Assembly (NCBI RefSeq): GCF_003031585.1
Contig: NZ_PWAA01000011.1
Coordinates: 1-64,000 of the forward strand
Direction of reading: 5' to 3'
Source: Thalassobius sp. I31.1
Lineage (GTDB): Bacteria > Pseudomonadota > Alphaproteobacteria > Rhodobacterales > Rhodobacteraceae
DNA: 64,000 nucleotides
Every line of letters starts with the position of its first letter. The stretch's first letter is position 1. The position numbers were made by a program, and so were the translations under genes. Under the pieces are notes generated by a model. That model did no database searches. It had not been told where the DNA came from and saw only the letters and a program-made list of their open reading frames with translations. Shown here piece by piece: positions 44,158-53,735 of this stretch.

Positions 44158-45321
44158 TCAGCGGCTGGCCATACGGTTGCGCAGGGTTTCAAGGCGGGTC
44201 GTCGCCACTTCGAGTGCCGGGCCAGCGGATACAAGCATTGGAAATGCCGTGTTCAGAATGACCGTCAGCACCGGTTGTTCGCGAAGAAAAACAGCATCGT
44301 CAGCCGGGTCTTCCGGAACAGCAGCTGTTTCGATTGCCATCGGGATGGCAGCATCCGGGATATTTTCGTCCGGTGCATCGGTATCAGTAACCTGCGCTGT
44401 GACCGGATCTGTCTGGTCAGGATCGGACGGTTCAGGGGCGCGGGCGCCCTCTGGTTCTTCGGAAGTCCCGGCCGTTCCGGTTGACGGAACAACCGTGTCC
44501 CCAGGGGCTTCCGACTGGGGAACTTCCACAGAGGCAGCGACCATTTCATCGGGAGCGGGTGTTTCAGCGGGCGTTGGTATCTCTGTTTCAATCGCGGCAT
44601 GCGCGGGAAGGTCTGATAGCTGATCGTCAGCGACAATCTGGTTTTCCTGCACAGGCGTTTCCGGAACAGTTGGTTCCATCAGCGAAAACAGATTTGGTTC
44701 ATCGGTCACATCGCTGACCTCTTCAGAATGAACATCCGGGCGTTTCGCGGGCTTTTCAGGCAAAGAAACAGCTGCTTCTACCGGTTTCTCTACTGAGAGA
44801 GGAACCGGGTCAGGTGTCCCTGGCAGAGACAGCTGTGCCGGTTCGGAAACTTGTTCTGGCAGTGATGTTTCCGGCGTATCAACCGCGGCATTTACCGGAG
44901 ATTCGTTATTCACGATTGCGCCTTCGGATGCCTCCGGAATGACCGTAGATTCGACAGCAGCATCAGGATGAAGATCGGCCAATGCAGGCTCCGGCTGTGA
45001 TTTCGTGGGTGTGACGTCCGAATCCTGCTGGCCGGATCCAGTTTCCTCCAGAGGACGGGACAAGGCCTGCACGGCCTTTATCCCATCCGTTTTCAGAAAC
45101 CGGGCAGCGTCTTTGATCGACATATTGTCTTCATGCAGCAGCTTTTTGAGGCCGCCAAGCAAAAACATGTCAGCGGGACGGTAATAGCGTCGACCACCCG
45201 CACGTTTCACAGGGGAAACCTGCCGGAATTTACTTTCCCAAAATCTCAGAACATGGGCAGGTGTATCCAGCCATTCTGAAACTTCTCGTATTGTGCGGAA
45301 AGCATTGGCCGACTTTGCCAT
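44158..45321 (-). CDS. MerR-family regulator with long acidic tail
   Basis: The first 80 residues form a MerR-type winged helix ([40 protein letters not shown], then [11 protein letters not shown]). The remaining 300 residues are low-complexity, rich in Pro, Glu, Asp, Thr, Val and Ala, and probably disordered. Only a short C-terminal helix (about 355-387) looks ordered. Typical MerR proteins are 110-180 residues. The gene lies directly after ihfA in the rpmF-plsX-fabH-ihfA row, as is usual in Rhodobacterales. The target is unknown. No effector-binding Cys is visible in the tail. Confidence 0.85.
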   Translation of the reverse strand: MAKSANAFRTIREVSEWLDTPAHVLRFWESKFRQVSPVKRAGGRRYYRPADMFLLGGLKKLLHEDNMSIKDAARFLKTDGIKAVQALSRPLEETGSGQQDSDVTPTKSQPEPALADLHPDAAVESTVIPEASEGAIVNNESPVNAAVDTPETSLPEQVSEPAQLSLPGTPDPVPLSVEKPVEAAVSLPEKPAKRPDVHSEEVSDVTDEPNLFSLMEPTVPETPVQENQIVADDQLSDLPAHAAIETEIPTPAETPAPDEMVAASVEVPQSEAPGDTVVPSTGTAGTSEEPEGARAPEPSDPDQTDPVTAQVTDTDAPDENIPDAAIPMAIETAAVPEDPADDAVFLREQPVLTVILNTAFPMLVSAGPALEVATTRLETLRNRMASR

Positions 45322-45337
45322 AATTCATTGTCCGTGT

Positions 45338-45640
45338 TCAGGAATTTCCGCCCCGTTCTACACGGGATTTCATCAGATGCGAAGGACGGAATGTCATCAC
45401 GCGGCGCGGATGAATCGGAACTTCTTCTCCGGTCTTCGGATTACGGCCAACGCGTGCGGACTTGTCGCGTACAGAAAATGTACCGAAGGAAGAGATTTTT
45501 ACAGACTCACCTTCGACCAGCGCATCAGAAATTTTTTGCAAAATGGTTTCGACAAGCTCGGATGATTCATTTCGTGACAAACCGACTTCGCTAAATACGG
45601 CTTCGTTCAGATCCATTCGCGTTAAAGTGTTGGTGCTCAT
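45338..45640 (-). CDS. ihfA: Integration host factor subunit alpha
   Basis: This DNA-bending nucleoid protein is 100 residues long. The HU/IHF signature [20 protein letters not shown] (residues 64-83) is complete, with the intercalating Pro in the beta arm. The [21 protein letters not shown] start is typical of the alpha subunit. It forms a heterodimer with IhfB. The gene is 155 bases downstream of fabH and 16 bases upstream of the MerR gene. Confidence 0.94.
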   Translation of the reverse strand: MSTNTLTRMDLNEAVFSEVGLSRNESSELVETILQKISDALVEGESVKISSFGTFSVRDKSARVGRNPKTGEEVPIHPRRVMTFRPSHLMKSRVERGGNS

Positions 45641-45795
45641 GATTTTTCCTTGTAACCCACATTCTCTCGCAGACAGTTTATGTCGCGTGGAAATTCAAAG
45701 TCAACATGTGCACTGGGTAGTTATTTTGCAAAAAGCCAGCAAAGAGCTTTTTAAAGTGCAAAAGATTCAGCCGCAGGTTTGTGGGGTTTTGGCTG

Positions 45796-46770
45796 TCACC
45801 ACCGAAGCGCGACAGCGCCCCAGGCAAGACCACCACCGATGGCTTCTGTTACCAGAAGGTCACCCTGCTTGATCTGACCATTTTCATGACCAACAGACAG
45901 GGCCAGCGGAATAGAGGCAGCAGAGGTGTTGCCATGATCCTGAACCGTTACGATGACTTTATCCATCGACAGGCCCATTTTCTTAGCTGTGCCCTGAATA
46001 ATGCGGATGTTTGCCTGATGCGGAACAATCCAGTCGACGTCAGTTTCAGCGACGCCCGCTTTCTCAAGCGCCTCGTGGGCGGTTGATGTCAGTTTTTCGA
46101 CGGCCTGACGGAACAGGGGATTGCCTTGCATACGCAGTTTTCCTGATGTGCCTGTGGTGGAAACACCGCCATCGACATACAGCATCTGGCGATACCGGCC
46201 ATCGGAATTCAGATCACAGGCCAGAATGCCACGATCATCGGATGTGCCCGCGCTTTCCTGCGCTTCCAGGACCAGCGCACCTGCACCATCACCAAACAGC
46301 ACGCAGGTCGAACGATCGGTCCAGTCCATAATGCGCGAAAATGTTTCGGCACCAATAACGATAACACGTTCGGCCTGGCCAGAAACGATCAGCGCATTGG
46401 CATTGGTCAGCGCATAGACAAACCCGGCGCAAACCGCCTGTACGTCATAGGCAAAGCCCTGTTCCATGTTCAGTTCATTCTGCACCATGGTGGCGACAGA
46501 GGGGAACGTCAGATCCGGGGTAGAGGTTGCGACAACAATCGCGTCGATCTCGGAAATATTCAGGCCGGCGTTTTGCAAAGCGTGGCGGGCGGCAATGGTC
46601 GCCAGCTGCGAGGTTGTTTCACCTTCGGCGGCAAAATGACGACGTTCAATCCCGGAACGCGAACGGATCCATTCATCGCTTGTGTCCAGCGTCTCTTCAA
46701 ACTCAGCGTTTTCAACGACGCGTTTTGGCAGGTAATGCCCGACACCACGGACCACGGCTCTTATTGTCAT
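45796..46770 (-). CDS. fabH: 3-oxoacyl-ACP synthase III
   Basis: This condensing enzyme starts fatty-acid synthesis by joining acetyl-CoA and malonyl-ACP. At 324 residues it shows the catalytic triad: Cys114 (AVCAGFVYAL), His in WIVPHQANIRII (near 250) and Asn in HGNTSAASIPLAL (near 280). It lies 6 bases after plsX on the same strand, a conserved pairing of lipid initiation enzymes. Confidence 0.95.
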   Translation of the reverse strand: MTIRAVVRGVGHYLPKRVVENAEFEETLDTSDEWIRSRSGIERRHFAAEGETTSQLATIAARHALQNAGLNISEIDAIVVATSTPDLTFPSVATMVQNELNMEQGFAYDVQAVCAGFVYALTNANALIVSGQAERVIVIGAETFSRIMDWTDRSTCVLFGDGAGALVLEAQESAGTSDDRGILACDLNSDGRYRQMLYVDGGVSTTGTSGKLRMQGNPLFRQAVEKLTSTAHEALEKAGVAETDVDWIVPHQANIRIIQGTAKKMGLSMDKVIVTVQDHGNTSAASIPLALSVGHENGQIKQGDLLVTEAIGGGLAWGAVALRW

Positions 46771-46776
46771 TCGGTT

Positions 46777-47928
46777 TTACCCGCCATTTGTAGTTGGTTG
46801 GGACGCATCTTCAGATGTCGCCTCGGTAGCTGCATCATTCTGGCGCGGCGGAGTCACAGATGCAACCCGCGCGGCCAGCTTTTCAGAAAAGCCGGATTCG
46901 CCAAGGGTGAACGCCAGTTTGATCGCGGCCGAAATACCTGTGGCATCAGCCGACCCATGGGATTTCACGACAGTGCCGTTCAGACCAAGGAAAACGCCAC
47001 CGTTGACCCGACGCGGATCAATGCGCTTTTGCAGACGCTTCAGCGAGGTCAGGGCAAAAAGGGCACCAAGGCGGGACAGGGGGGAGTGTTTAAAGGCGCT
47101 CCTGAGCGCACCACTGATGAAGGATGCTGTGCCTTCGCCGGTTTTCAGGGCGATATTGCCGGTAAACCCGTCGGTGACAATCACATCAGCCCGGTCAGAC
47201 GGGATGTCGCCGCCTTCCACAAAACCAACATAGTCGATATTGGCCTGATCCGCGGCGTCAGTAATCAGCTCATTGGCGGCTTTCAGCTCAGCCCGGCCTT
47301 TATGTTCTTCGGTTCCGACATTCAGCAGGCCAATGCGAGGGCGTGAAAGGCCCAGGCCGTTACGTGCATAAGACGCGCCCATCAGCGCATATTGCAGCAG
47401 GTCATGTTCATCCGCGCGAATATCTGCGCCCACATCCAGCATGACATTAAAGCCACCGGGGTTGGTAGAAGGCCAGAGGCAGGCAATTGCCGGACGATTC
47501 ACACCAGGCAGTTTGCGCAGGCGGATCATAGACAAAGCCATCAGCGCACCGGTGTTGCCACAGGAAACCGCCACGGCTGCTTCGCCATTGCGAACTGCGT
47601 CGACAGTGGACCACATAGAGGTCTTCTTGCCGTTTCGCATCACATGGCTGGGCTTTGCATCCATCGTGACAACGTCTTCTGCGTGGCGCACTTCCACCAC
47701 ATCCGCCAGATGGCGTTTCTTTTTCAGAAGCTTTGTCAGGGTGGGTTCGTCACCATGCACAATAAACCCGATATCCGGGTTCTTGGCAGCGGATTGCGCA
47801 ATGCCAGAAATCACGGCAGCGGGGCCGCGGTCTCCGCCCATGGCGTCAACTGAAATGATGATACGTCCGGATGTATCTGCGGAAGGGGCGTTACTGGCTA
47901 TATTTTGTGATGACAGATCTGTCGTCAT
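46777..47928 (-). CDS. plsX: Phosphate acyltransferase
   Basis: PlsX converts acyl-ACP to acyl-phosphate for phospholipid synthesis. The N-terminal IIISVDAMGGDRGPAAVISG (near residue 20) is the family signature. The start at 47928 is chosen for its GGAG box; the frame is open to 47970. An N-terminal extension of about 20 Ser/Asn-rich residues precedes the core, and the C-terminal 25 residues are also low-complexity. The gene is between rpmF and fabH, the widely conserved order. Confidence 0.94.
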   Translation of the reverse strand: MTTDLSSQNIASNAPSADTSGRIIISVDAMGGDRGPAAVISGIAQSAAKNPDIGFIVHGDEPTLTKLLKKKRHLADVVEVRHAEDVVTMDAKPSHVMRNGKKTSMWSTVDAVRNGEAAVAVSCGNTGALMALSMIRLRKLPGVNRPAIACLWPSTNPGGFNVMLDVGADIRADEHDLLQYALMGASYARNGLGLSRPRIGLLNVGTEEHKGRAELKAANELITDAADQANIDYVGFVEGGDIPSDRADVIVTDGFTGNIALKTGEGTASFISGALRSAFKHSPLSRLGALFALTSLKRLQKRIDPRRVNGGVFLGLNGTVVKSHGSADATGISAAIKLAFTLGESGFSEKLAARVASVTPPRQNDAATEATSEDASQPTTNGG

Positions 47929-48020
47929 AGTCAGGCTCCGGTTCGCATGCTCTCCGGGAGAAGCAGTCAAGAAAAAGGCGCGACCTGCAAATCAGGGCGC
48001 GCCTGTAATCTCAGATGATC

Positions 48021-48230
48021 TTATGCAGCGTCTTCGCCGTCAAGATCAATTTCGTCAGCCTGAGCGACAACTTCACGGTCGTCGTACTGGCCACAAGCGC
48101 CACAAACGTGGTGTGGGCGTTTCAGCTCACCACAGTTCGGGCATTCTGCCGGGTTACCCGCTACAAGCGAGTCATGGGAGCGGCGTTGGCCCCGGCGTGA
48201 CCGGGTGATCTTACTTTTTGGGACAGCCAT
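48021..48230 (-). CDS. rpmF: Ribosomal protein L32
   Basis: This 69-residue large-subunit protein starts [20 protein letters not shown]. It has a zinc-ribbon region with Cys pairs (CPNCGE and CGACGQY), so it is the zinc-binding (C+) type. The acidic C-terminal tail ([11 protein letters not shown]) is typical of alphaproteobacteria. It is followed by plsX and preceded by the yceD-type gene. Confidence 0.95.
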   Translation of the reverse strand: MAVPKSKITRSRRGQRRSHDSLVAGNPAECPNCGELKRPHHVCGACGQYDDREVVAQADEIDLDGEDAA

Positions 48231-48431
48231 GTCACAACCTCAAGTTCGTGGGGCGTGTCATATAGCCCCTGTTAAATCTGGTGCTTCGGGATCTGCCTGT
48301 CTGTGACTCTGCCACAGAATAAGCCCTGAAACGAAGCCGGGAACATAGAGAGATTTCCCGGTTGTGCAACCCTTTACATGTAGAAATGCCCTGCGTACAG
48401 CCGCCTTTTCGTAAAGAAGGGTAAAAAAATG

Positions 48432-49010
48432 TCAGCTTTCGCCTGAATCACCGTTTTGGATCTTGTTTTTCAGGCCTTGAAGCGCAGAAAATGGGTTCAG
48501 ATCCGCATCCTGCAAAGGTGCAACACCTTTTGGTGCTGCCTGTATCGGGGCGGATTCTGTATCAGCACCAGCCGCGCGCGGATACAATGGCAGCGCAAGT
48601 GCCAGGGCTTCGGTCATGATTTCACCCACATCAATGGTCGCGCCCAATGGTTCCTGGGTTTCATCCGGGTCCATTTCAGTTTCGCTGTCCTCATCAGGCG
48701 TTTCATAATTGGCAATAAAGCGCCGCGTGACCTTTTCATCAATCCGGGTCTTCACCGGTGCCAGTGTCGAAATGCAGGGCTGTTCAATCGTTGCCCCCAG
48801 TTCGGCTGTCACGACCCAGTCTTTCTTACCGGCCGCTTTGATCGTGCCTTTGAAACGCAGTTTGTTCAGACTGATCAATCCCAGAATCTCTGCAATCGGA
48901 GCGCAGTCCGCGACATCTGGCTTCAGTTCAAATGTCAGTTCCTGACTGCTTTTCAAAGCCCGGGTTTCATAGCTGTGGCTATAGGGGGGCTGTTGCGCTG
49001 TGTCATTCAT
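48432..49010 (-). CDS. YceD/DUF177-family protein
   Basis: This 192-residue protein of the DUF177 family is nearly always next to rpmF. The family is linked to 23S rRNA accumulation or processing in some bacteria and plants. The conserved central part (about residues 60-130, LRFKGTIKAAGKKDWVVTAE, then QPCISTLAPVKTRIDEKVTR) is present, including the conserved Cys. The stretch DSETEMDPDETQEP is acidic. About 200 bases without a gene separate it from rpmF, so rpmF may have its own promoter. Confidence 0.88.
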   Translation of the reverse strand: MNDTAQQPPYSHSYETRALKSSQELTFELKPDVADCAPIAEILGLISLNKLRFKGTIKAAGKKDWVVTAELGATIEQPCISTLAPVKTRIDEKVTRRFIANYETPDEDSETEMDPDETQEPLGATIDVGEIMTEALALALPLYPRAAGADTESAPIQAAPKGVAPLQDADLNPFSALQGLKNKIQNGDSGES

Positions 49011-49184
49011 CCGCTCATCCTTCGCTCATGCGGCTGGCAAAGCTTGCAGTGCGCCGCGTCATTCGCTAAGTCCGATAAAAGGCAAATCTCTCTTATGCAA
49101 GGGCTGTGCAACGCACTATAGTCCTGAAATACACAGAGAATGGAATAAAAACGCCCGACAGGGGCAGGGAACAGCGGAACATAT

Positions 49185-49649
49185 ATGATGGCAGGGCTCA
49201 GAAAATTGATGAAACCCCTGGTGGCTCTGGCTTTTGCGGCTGTGCTTGCCGGTTGTAGTGCGCAGTATCGCAATCACGGTTATGCACCGATGGAAGGCGA
49301 CCTTGAACAGGTTCTTGTTGGTGTGGATACCCGCGAAACCGTGGCGTCTGTCGTTGGACGCCCGACGTCGGCGGGCCTGCTGGAAAGCGGTGGCTGGTAT
49401 TATGTCGAAAGCCGCTGGCGTCAGTTTGCCTGGAAAGCCCCTGTGGAAATTGACCGCGAAGTTGTCGCGATCAGCTTTGATGGCGATGGTGTTGTGGAAA
49501 ATGTCGAACGCTTTGGCCTGGAAGAGGGCAATGTTGTGGTTCTGTCGCGTCGCGTCACAGACACCAACATCAAAGGCGTGTCCTTCCTGCGTCAGCTGTT
49601 TGGCAACTTTGGCAACTTTGCCGCGGATCAGTTCCTGGGCGACGGATAA
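49185..49649 (+). CDS. bamE: Outer-membrane protein assembly factor BamE
   Basis: This small lipoprotein of the BAM complex inserts beta-barrel proteins into the outer membrane. The signal peptide ends in a lipobox LAGC, with the lipidated Cys near residue 23. The SmpA/OmlA domain (about 35-115) contains the typical VGVDTRETVASVVGRPTSAG and the beta hairpin SGGWYYVESRWRQF. An ATG pair at 49185/49188 gives two near-identical start options. It is divergent from yceD and ends at a strong terminator. Confidence 0.9.
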   Translation: MMAGLRKLMKPLVALAFAAVLAGCSAQYRNHGYAPMEGDLEQVLVGVDTRETVASVVGRPTSAGLLESGGWYYVESRWRQFAWKAPVEIDREVVAISFDGDGVVENVERFGLEEGNVVVLSRRVTDTNIKGVSFLRQLFGNFGNFAADQFLGDG

Positions 49650-49670
49650 TATCAGCCTGATAACAAATTC

Positions 49671-49698
49671 AGCCCCGGCCAATGTGCCGGGGCTTTTT
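49671..49698 (+). terminator. Rho-independent terminator after bamE
   Basis: Stem AGCCCCGGC (49671-49679) / GCCGGGGCT (49686-49694) is followed by TTTTT. Confidence 0.9.
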
Positions 49699-49777
49699 GT
49701 ATAAAACCCTTGCATCGTCAGCGTTCTGTCACATCTATAGGATAAGTTACCGTTTAAAAGGTTCCGAAAGGCAGCAG

Positions 49778-50506
49778 ATGCTTCGCTTAAACAAAGGTCG
49801 CTATATCGCCCGCGAGGGACGAAGTCTGGCGGATGTGCAGGCCGCACAGGCCCTGCGACAGCGTTGTTTTCGCGGTGATGCACCAGACGCAGATCATTTT
49901 GACGACATCTGCACACATATCCTGATTGAGGACCGCACCAGCGGCGATCTTGTCTGTTGTTTCCGCATGTTACCGATCCGGGATGGCAGCGAAATTAACC
50001 TGAGCTATTCCGCGCAATATTATGAATTATCAGGACTTTCCGGGTTTGATGGCCCGATGGTTGAAATGGGGCGTTTCTGCATGGATCCGGCCTGGACCGA
50101 TCCGGATATTCTGCGCGTCGCCTGGGGCGCGATGACCCGGTATGTCGATGAAAACGGGGTCGAGATGCTGTTTGGCTGTTCCTCCTTTCAGGGGACAGAG
50201 GCTGCGGAATACTACGATTCCTTCGCACTGCTGCGCGACCGTCACCTGGCGCCGAAACGGTTTCTTCCCCGCGTGAAAGCCCCAGGTGTCTTCCGTTTTG
50301 CCCAGCGATTGCGGCGCAAGCCCGATGCAAAACGTGCCATGAAAACCATGCCGCCGCTGTTGCGCACTTATCTTGTGATGGGCGGCTGGGTGTCTGATCA
50401 TGCGGTGGTTGATGCGGATATGAACACGTTGCATGTGTTCACTGGGCTGGAAATCCGTGCCATTCCCCCGGCGCGCGCTCGTCTTTTACGCATGGGTGCC
50501 ACCTGA
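49778..50506 (+). CDS. olsB: L-ornithine N-alpha-acyltransferase (OlsB)
   Basis: OlsB makes lyso-ornithine lipid from ornithine and 3-hydroxyacyl-ACP, the first step to phosphorus-free ornithine lipids. The 242-residue protein has a GNAT-like fold with family elements RQRCFRGDAPDADHFDDICTH, EMGRFCMDP and FGCSSFQGTEAAEYYDSFAL. The start at 49778 (MLRLNKGRYIAREG) has an AAAGG box eight bases upstream. The acyltransferase OlsA is not adjacent. Confidence 0.9.
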   Translation: MLRLNKGRYIAREGRSLADVQAAQALRQRCFRGDAPDADHFDDICTHILIEDRTSGDLVCCFRMLPIRDGSEINLSYSAQYYELSGLSGFDGPMVEMGRFCMDPAWTDPDILRVAWGAMTRYVDENGVEMLFGCSSFQGTEAAEYYDSFALLRDRHLAPKRFLPRVKAPGVFRFAQRLRRKPDAKRAMKTMPPLLRTYLVMGGWVSDHAVVDADMNTLHVFTGLEIRAIPPARARLLRMGAT

Positions 50507-50545
50507 TACGTTGACCTTTCTCATGGCGCAGGCTAGCTGCATGTC

Positions 50546-52366
50546 ATGGCACGTACACCTCTTCTTCAGCTCTCCGATATTTCCCTGACCTTTGGCGGGG
50601 ATCCGATTTTTGACAACCTTGATCTTGTGGTTCAGCCCGGCGACCGTGTGGCGCTGGTGGGGCGCAATGGATCGGGTAAATCCACGCTGATGAAGATCAT
50701 GGCGGGGATTGTTGAGGCCGACAAAGGCCTGCGCGTGGTGTCGCCCGGTGTGTCGGTTGGCTATATGGAACAAGACCCGGATCTGTCAGGTTTTGAAACC
50801 CTTGGTGACTTTGCACTTTCTGACCTTGAACCATCCGAAGCCTGGCGCGTTGAAATGGCCGCTGAAGGGCTGAAGTTTAACCCTGATACGCCGGTTGCCA
50901 CGGCTTCTGGTGGGGAACGTCGCCGGGCGGCTTTAGCGAAACTTCTGGGCGAAGCGCCGGAACTGATGCTGCTGGATGAACCGACAAACCACCTTGATAT
51001 TGAGGCGATCACCTGGCTTGAAAACCAGTTGAAAGAAACGCAATCCGGCTTTGTTCTGATCAGCCACGACCGTGCATTTCTGCGTGCGCTTTCCCGTGCA
51101 ACCCTTTGGGTTGACAGAGGAATGACGCGCCGGATGGAAAAGGATTTTTCCCATTTCGAAGCCTGGCGCGACAAGACCTGGGAAGAAGAAGACATTGCGC
51201 GCCACAAGCTGGATCGCAAGATTAAATCCGAAGCCCGCTGGGCGGTTGAAGGTATTTCCGCGCGCCGCAAACGCAACCAGGGCCGCGTGCGTGCGTTGCA
51301 GGAATTACGATCTGAGCGTTCCGGTCAGATCCGCCGTCAGGGCGTGGCAGCGATGGAACTGGACGCCGGGACAAAATCGGGCCGTAAGGTGATTGAAGCG
51401 CAGGGTATTTCCAAAGCGTTTGAAACCAAGACGATCCTGAACTCTTTTGATCTGCGTATCAATCGCGGGGATCGCGTGGCCTTGCTGGGCCCGAATGGGG
51501 CGGGCAAAACCACGCTTTTGAAAATGCTGATCGGTCAGATGCAACCTGACAGCGGGTCTGTCAGCCAGGGCACCGGCCTTGAAATGGCATTCTTTGATCA
51601 GACCCGTGAGGGGTTGGATGGCGACAAAAGCCTTTGGGATAACCTGTCTCTGGACCCAACGCTTGGTGTTTCGGGCCGGTCTGATCAGGTGATGGTGCGC
51701 GGTGCGCCACGTCATGTCGTGGGTTATCTGAAAGATTTCCTCTTTGATGAACGCCAGGCCCGCGCGCCCGTGCGGTCCCTGTCCGGCGGTGAAAAAGCCC
51801 GGCTTTTGCTGGCACGTCTGATGGCGCGGCCGTCGAACCTGCTGGTGATAGATGAACCGACCAACGATCTGGATGTCGAAACGCTTGATCTGTTGCAGGA
51901 TCTGCTCGACAGCTATGACGGTACAGTGATCCTTGTATCGCACGACCGGGATTTCCTGGATCGCGTTGCCGCCACAACCATCGCCATGGAAGGCGATGGC
52001 AAAGCGACGATTTATGCCGGGGGCTGGTCCGACTATCAGGCGCAGCGCGCTGAGGGGCAGGGCGAGGAAAAACCTGCAAAAGCGAAAGCGAAAGCAAAGC
52101 CCAAAGCAGAGGTAAAACCTGCGGCGCAACCCTCACAAAAGAAACTGTCTTACACCGAACAGCACCGTCTTGATGCGCTGCCGGCAGAGATCGAACGTCT
52201 GGAAGCCGAGATCACGAAGCTGACGGTGTTCATGTCTGACCCGGATTTGTTTTCTAAAGAGCCGGTCAAATGGCAGAAAGCATCTGAGGCCATGACAGAA
52301 CGCCAGGAGGCTTTGTCTGCGGCAGAAGAAGAGTGGATGGAGCTGGAAGAAAAAGCCTCTTCCTGA
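50546..52366 (+). CDS. ABC-F family ATPase (Uup-like)
   Basis: This cytoplasmic ATPase has two ABC domains and no membrane segments, in 606 residues. Walker A motifs are GRNGSGKST (near 39) and GPNGAGKTT (near 318); signature motifs are ASGGERRRAALAKL and LSGGEKARLLLARL. The inter-domain linker is rich in charged residues. The C-terminal region has an Ala/Lys-rich stretch (AKAKAKAKPKAEVKPAAQP) before a coiled coil (about 535-606), which is the Uup type of ABC-F proteins that act on ribosomes or DNA. It lies 39 bases after olsB and is followed by a terminator. Confidence 0.9.
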   Translation: MARTPLLQLSDISLTFGGDPIFDNLDLVVQPGDRVALVGRNGSGKSTLMKIMAGIVEADKGLRVVSPGVSVGYMEQDPDLSGFETLGDFALSDLEPSEAWRVEMAAEGLKFNPDTPVATASGGERRRAALAKLLGEAPELMLLDEPTNHLDIEAITWLENQLKETQSGFVLISHDRAFLRALSRATLWVDRGMTRRMEKDFSHFEAWRDKTWEEEDIARHKLDRKIKSEARWAVEGISARRKRNQGRVRALQELRSERSGQIRRQGVAAMELDAGTKSGRKVIEAQGISKAFETKTILNSFDLRINRGDRVALLGPNGAGKTTLLKMLIGQMQPDSGSVSQGTGLEMAFFDQTREGLDGDKSLWDNLSLDPTLGVSGRSDQVMVRGAPRHVVGYLKDFLFDERQARAPVRSLSGGEKARLLLARLMARPSNLLVIDEPTNDLDVETLDLLQDLLDSYDGTVILVSHDRDFLDRVAATTIAMEGDGKATIYAGGWSDYQAQRAEGQGEEKPAKAKAKAKPKAEVKPAAQPSQKKLSYTEQHRLDALPAEIERLEAEITKLTVFMSDPDLFSKEPVKWQKASEAMTERQEALSAAEEEWMELEEKASS

Positions 52367-52385
52367 TTTACACTCACTTAGTATC

Positions 52386-52418
52386 AAAAAGGCCGGAGCA
52401 TTTGCCCCGGCCTTTTTT
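52386..52418 (+). terminator. Bidirectional terminator
   Basis: Arms AAAAAGGCCGG (52386-52396) and CCGGCCTTTTTT (52407-52418) form the stem. It serves the ABC-F gene and the convergent liv operon. Confidence 0.88.
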
Positions 52419-52427
52419 GTTGTCGGT

Positions 52428-53735
52428 TTATTCCTCGGGGATCAGCCCGCGTGGACTGAAGCGCAGGATCAGCAACAAGACAATCCCAATCATCATCAGA
52501 CGCATATGTGGTGCGTTGTTGATCAGGTGATCTTTCAGCCAGACACCATCCGCCAGCGGCCAGGTGACAAATTCCATCATCCAGAGGCCCAGCTGTTCGC
52601 CCCAGTCCCAAAGCAACAGGATCAGGAAGCCGCCCAGGATCGCACCCCAGTTGTTGCCGGATCCGCCAATGATCACCATCACCCAGATCAGGAAGGTAAA
52701 GCGCAGAGGTTGATAGGATGTCGGGATCAATGTGCTGTCCATCGTCGCCCACATCGCACCGGCCAGACCACAGATGGCAGAGCCGAGAACAAAGATTTGC
52801 AGATGGCGACGGGTCACGTCCTTGCCCATGGCTTCGGCGGCGACCTCATTGTCACGGATCGCGCGCATCATGCGGCCCCATGGTGAATTCAGCGCCTGTT
52901 GGGACAGCCACATCAGGATCGCAAGAACCACAACGAAAAGCCCGGTATAGCAAAGCTTTACAAAGACGGTAGAGGCCAGGATCGGGTCATTGATACCAAC
53001 GGCCTGTGCGGTTGCCAGGAAGCTTTCAGATGCCTGAAGGTTGACCTCATAAGGCACAGGGCGCGGGATGCCGACGACGTTTTTCACACCGCGGGACAGC
53101 CAGTCTTCGTTCTTCAGGATCGCAATGATGATTTCCGCAATACCAAGGGTGGCAATCGCCAGATAGTCAGACCGCAGACCAAGGGCGGTTTTGCCGATGA
53201 TCCAGGCGGCACCTGCGGCCATCAAAGCCCCCATAGGCCAGGCAAGCAGCACAGGCAGACCAAGGCCACCAAGATAACCGGTCGCTGCGGAATCCACAGA
53301 TTCAATCGCAGAAACGGCCGGATCAAAGAGGAAACGGAACAGGAAGAAACCAACAACCAAAAGCCCGATCAGGGCAAGGTTGCGGGATTTTCCCGGGGTC
53401 ATGCGTTTCATCAGTTGCACAGCACCCAGAATAGTGGCTGCGCCGGTGATCAGGGCAACAACGACACGCAGCCCGCCAGCAGCGATGGCTTCGGTTGTGG
53501 GGGGCATGGAAATCAGCACAGTGGACAGCGCACCCAGGGCAACAAACCCCATGATGCCGACGTTCAGAAGCCCGGCAAGCCCCCATTGCAGGTTCACCCC
53601 CAGCGCAAGGATCGCAGAGATCAGACCAAGGTTCAGCAGATACAGGGCCGCGTTGGGCCCCTTGACCATACCAGTGAGGATAAAGACCACGCCGATGATG
53701 GCGAACAGCGCGATGTTCTTGTAATTCATGGTCAT
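52428..53735 (-). CDS. livM: Branched-chain amino-acid ABC transporter permease LivM
   Basis: This inner-membrane permease of a HAAT-family importer is 435 residues long, which is longer than the usual 320-360. Extra residues near 80-150 (an insertion with two added helices around LIGLLVVGFFLFRFLFDPA) account for the size. The family signature region is WGLAGLLNVGIMGFVALGA, and the coupling helix contains MMRAIRDNEVAAEAMGKD. Its start overlaps the end of livH by four bases (ATGA). Confidence 0.9.
   Translation of the reverse strand: MTMNYKNIALFAIIGVVFILTGMVKGPNAALYLLNLGLISAILALGVNLQWGLAGLLNVGIMGFVALGALSTVLISMPPTTEAIAAGGLRVVVALITGAATILGAVQLMKRMTPGKSRNLALIGLLVVGFFLFRFLFDPAVSAIESVDSAATGYLGGLGLPVLLAWPMGALMAAGAAWIIGKTALGLRSDYLAIATLGIAEIIIAILKNEDWLSRGVKNVVGIPRPVPYEVNLQASESFLATAQAVGINDPILASTVFVKLCYTGLFVVVLAILMWLSQQALNSPWGRMMRAIRDNEVAAEAMGKDVTRRHLQIFVLGSAICGLAGAMWATMDSTLIPTSYQPLRFTFLIWVMVIIGGSGNNWGAILGGFLILLLWDWGEQLGLWMMEFVTWPLADGVWLKDHLINNAPHMRLMMIGIVLLLILRFSPRGLIPEE

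Noticed and set aside
48231-48431. Small gene between rpmF and the yceD-type gene
   Set aside because: No frame with a ribosome binding site or sensible composition; likely the rpmF promoter and leader.
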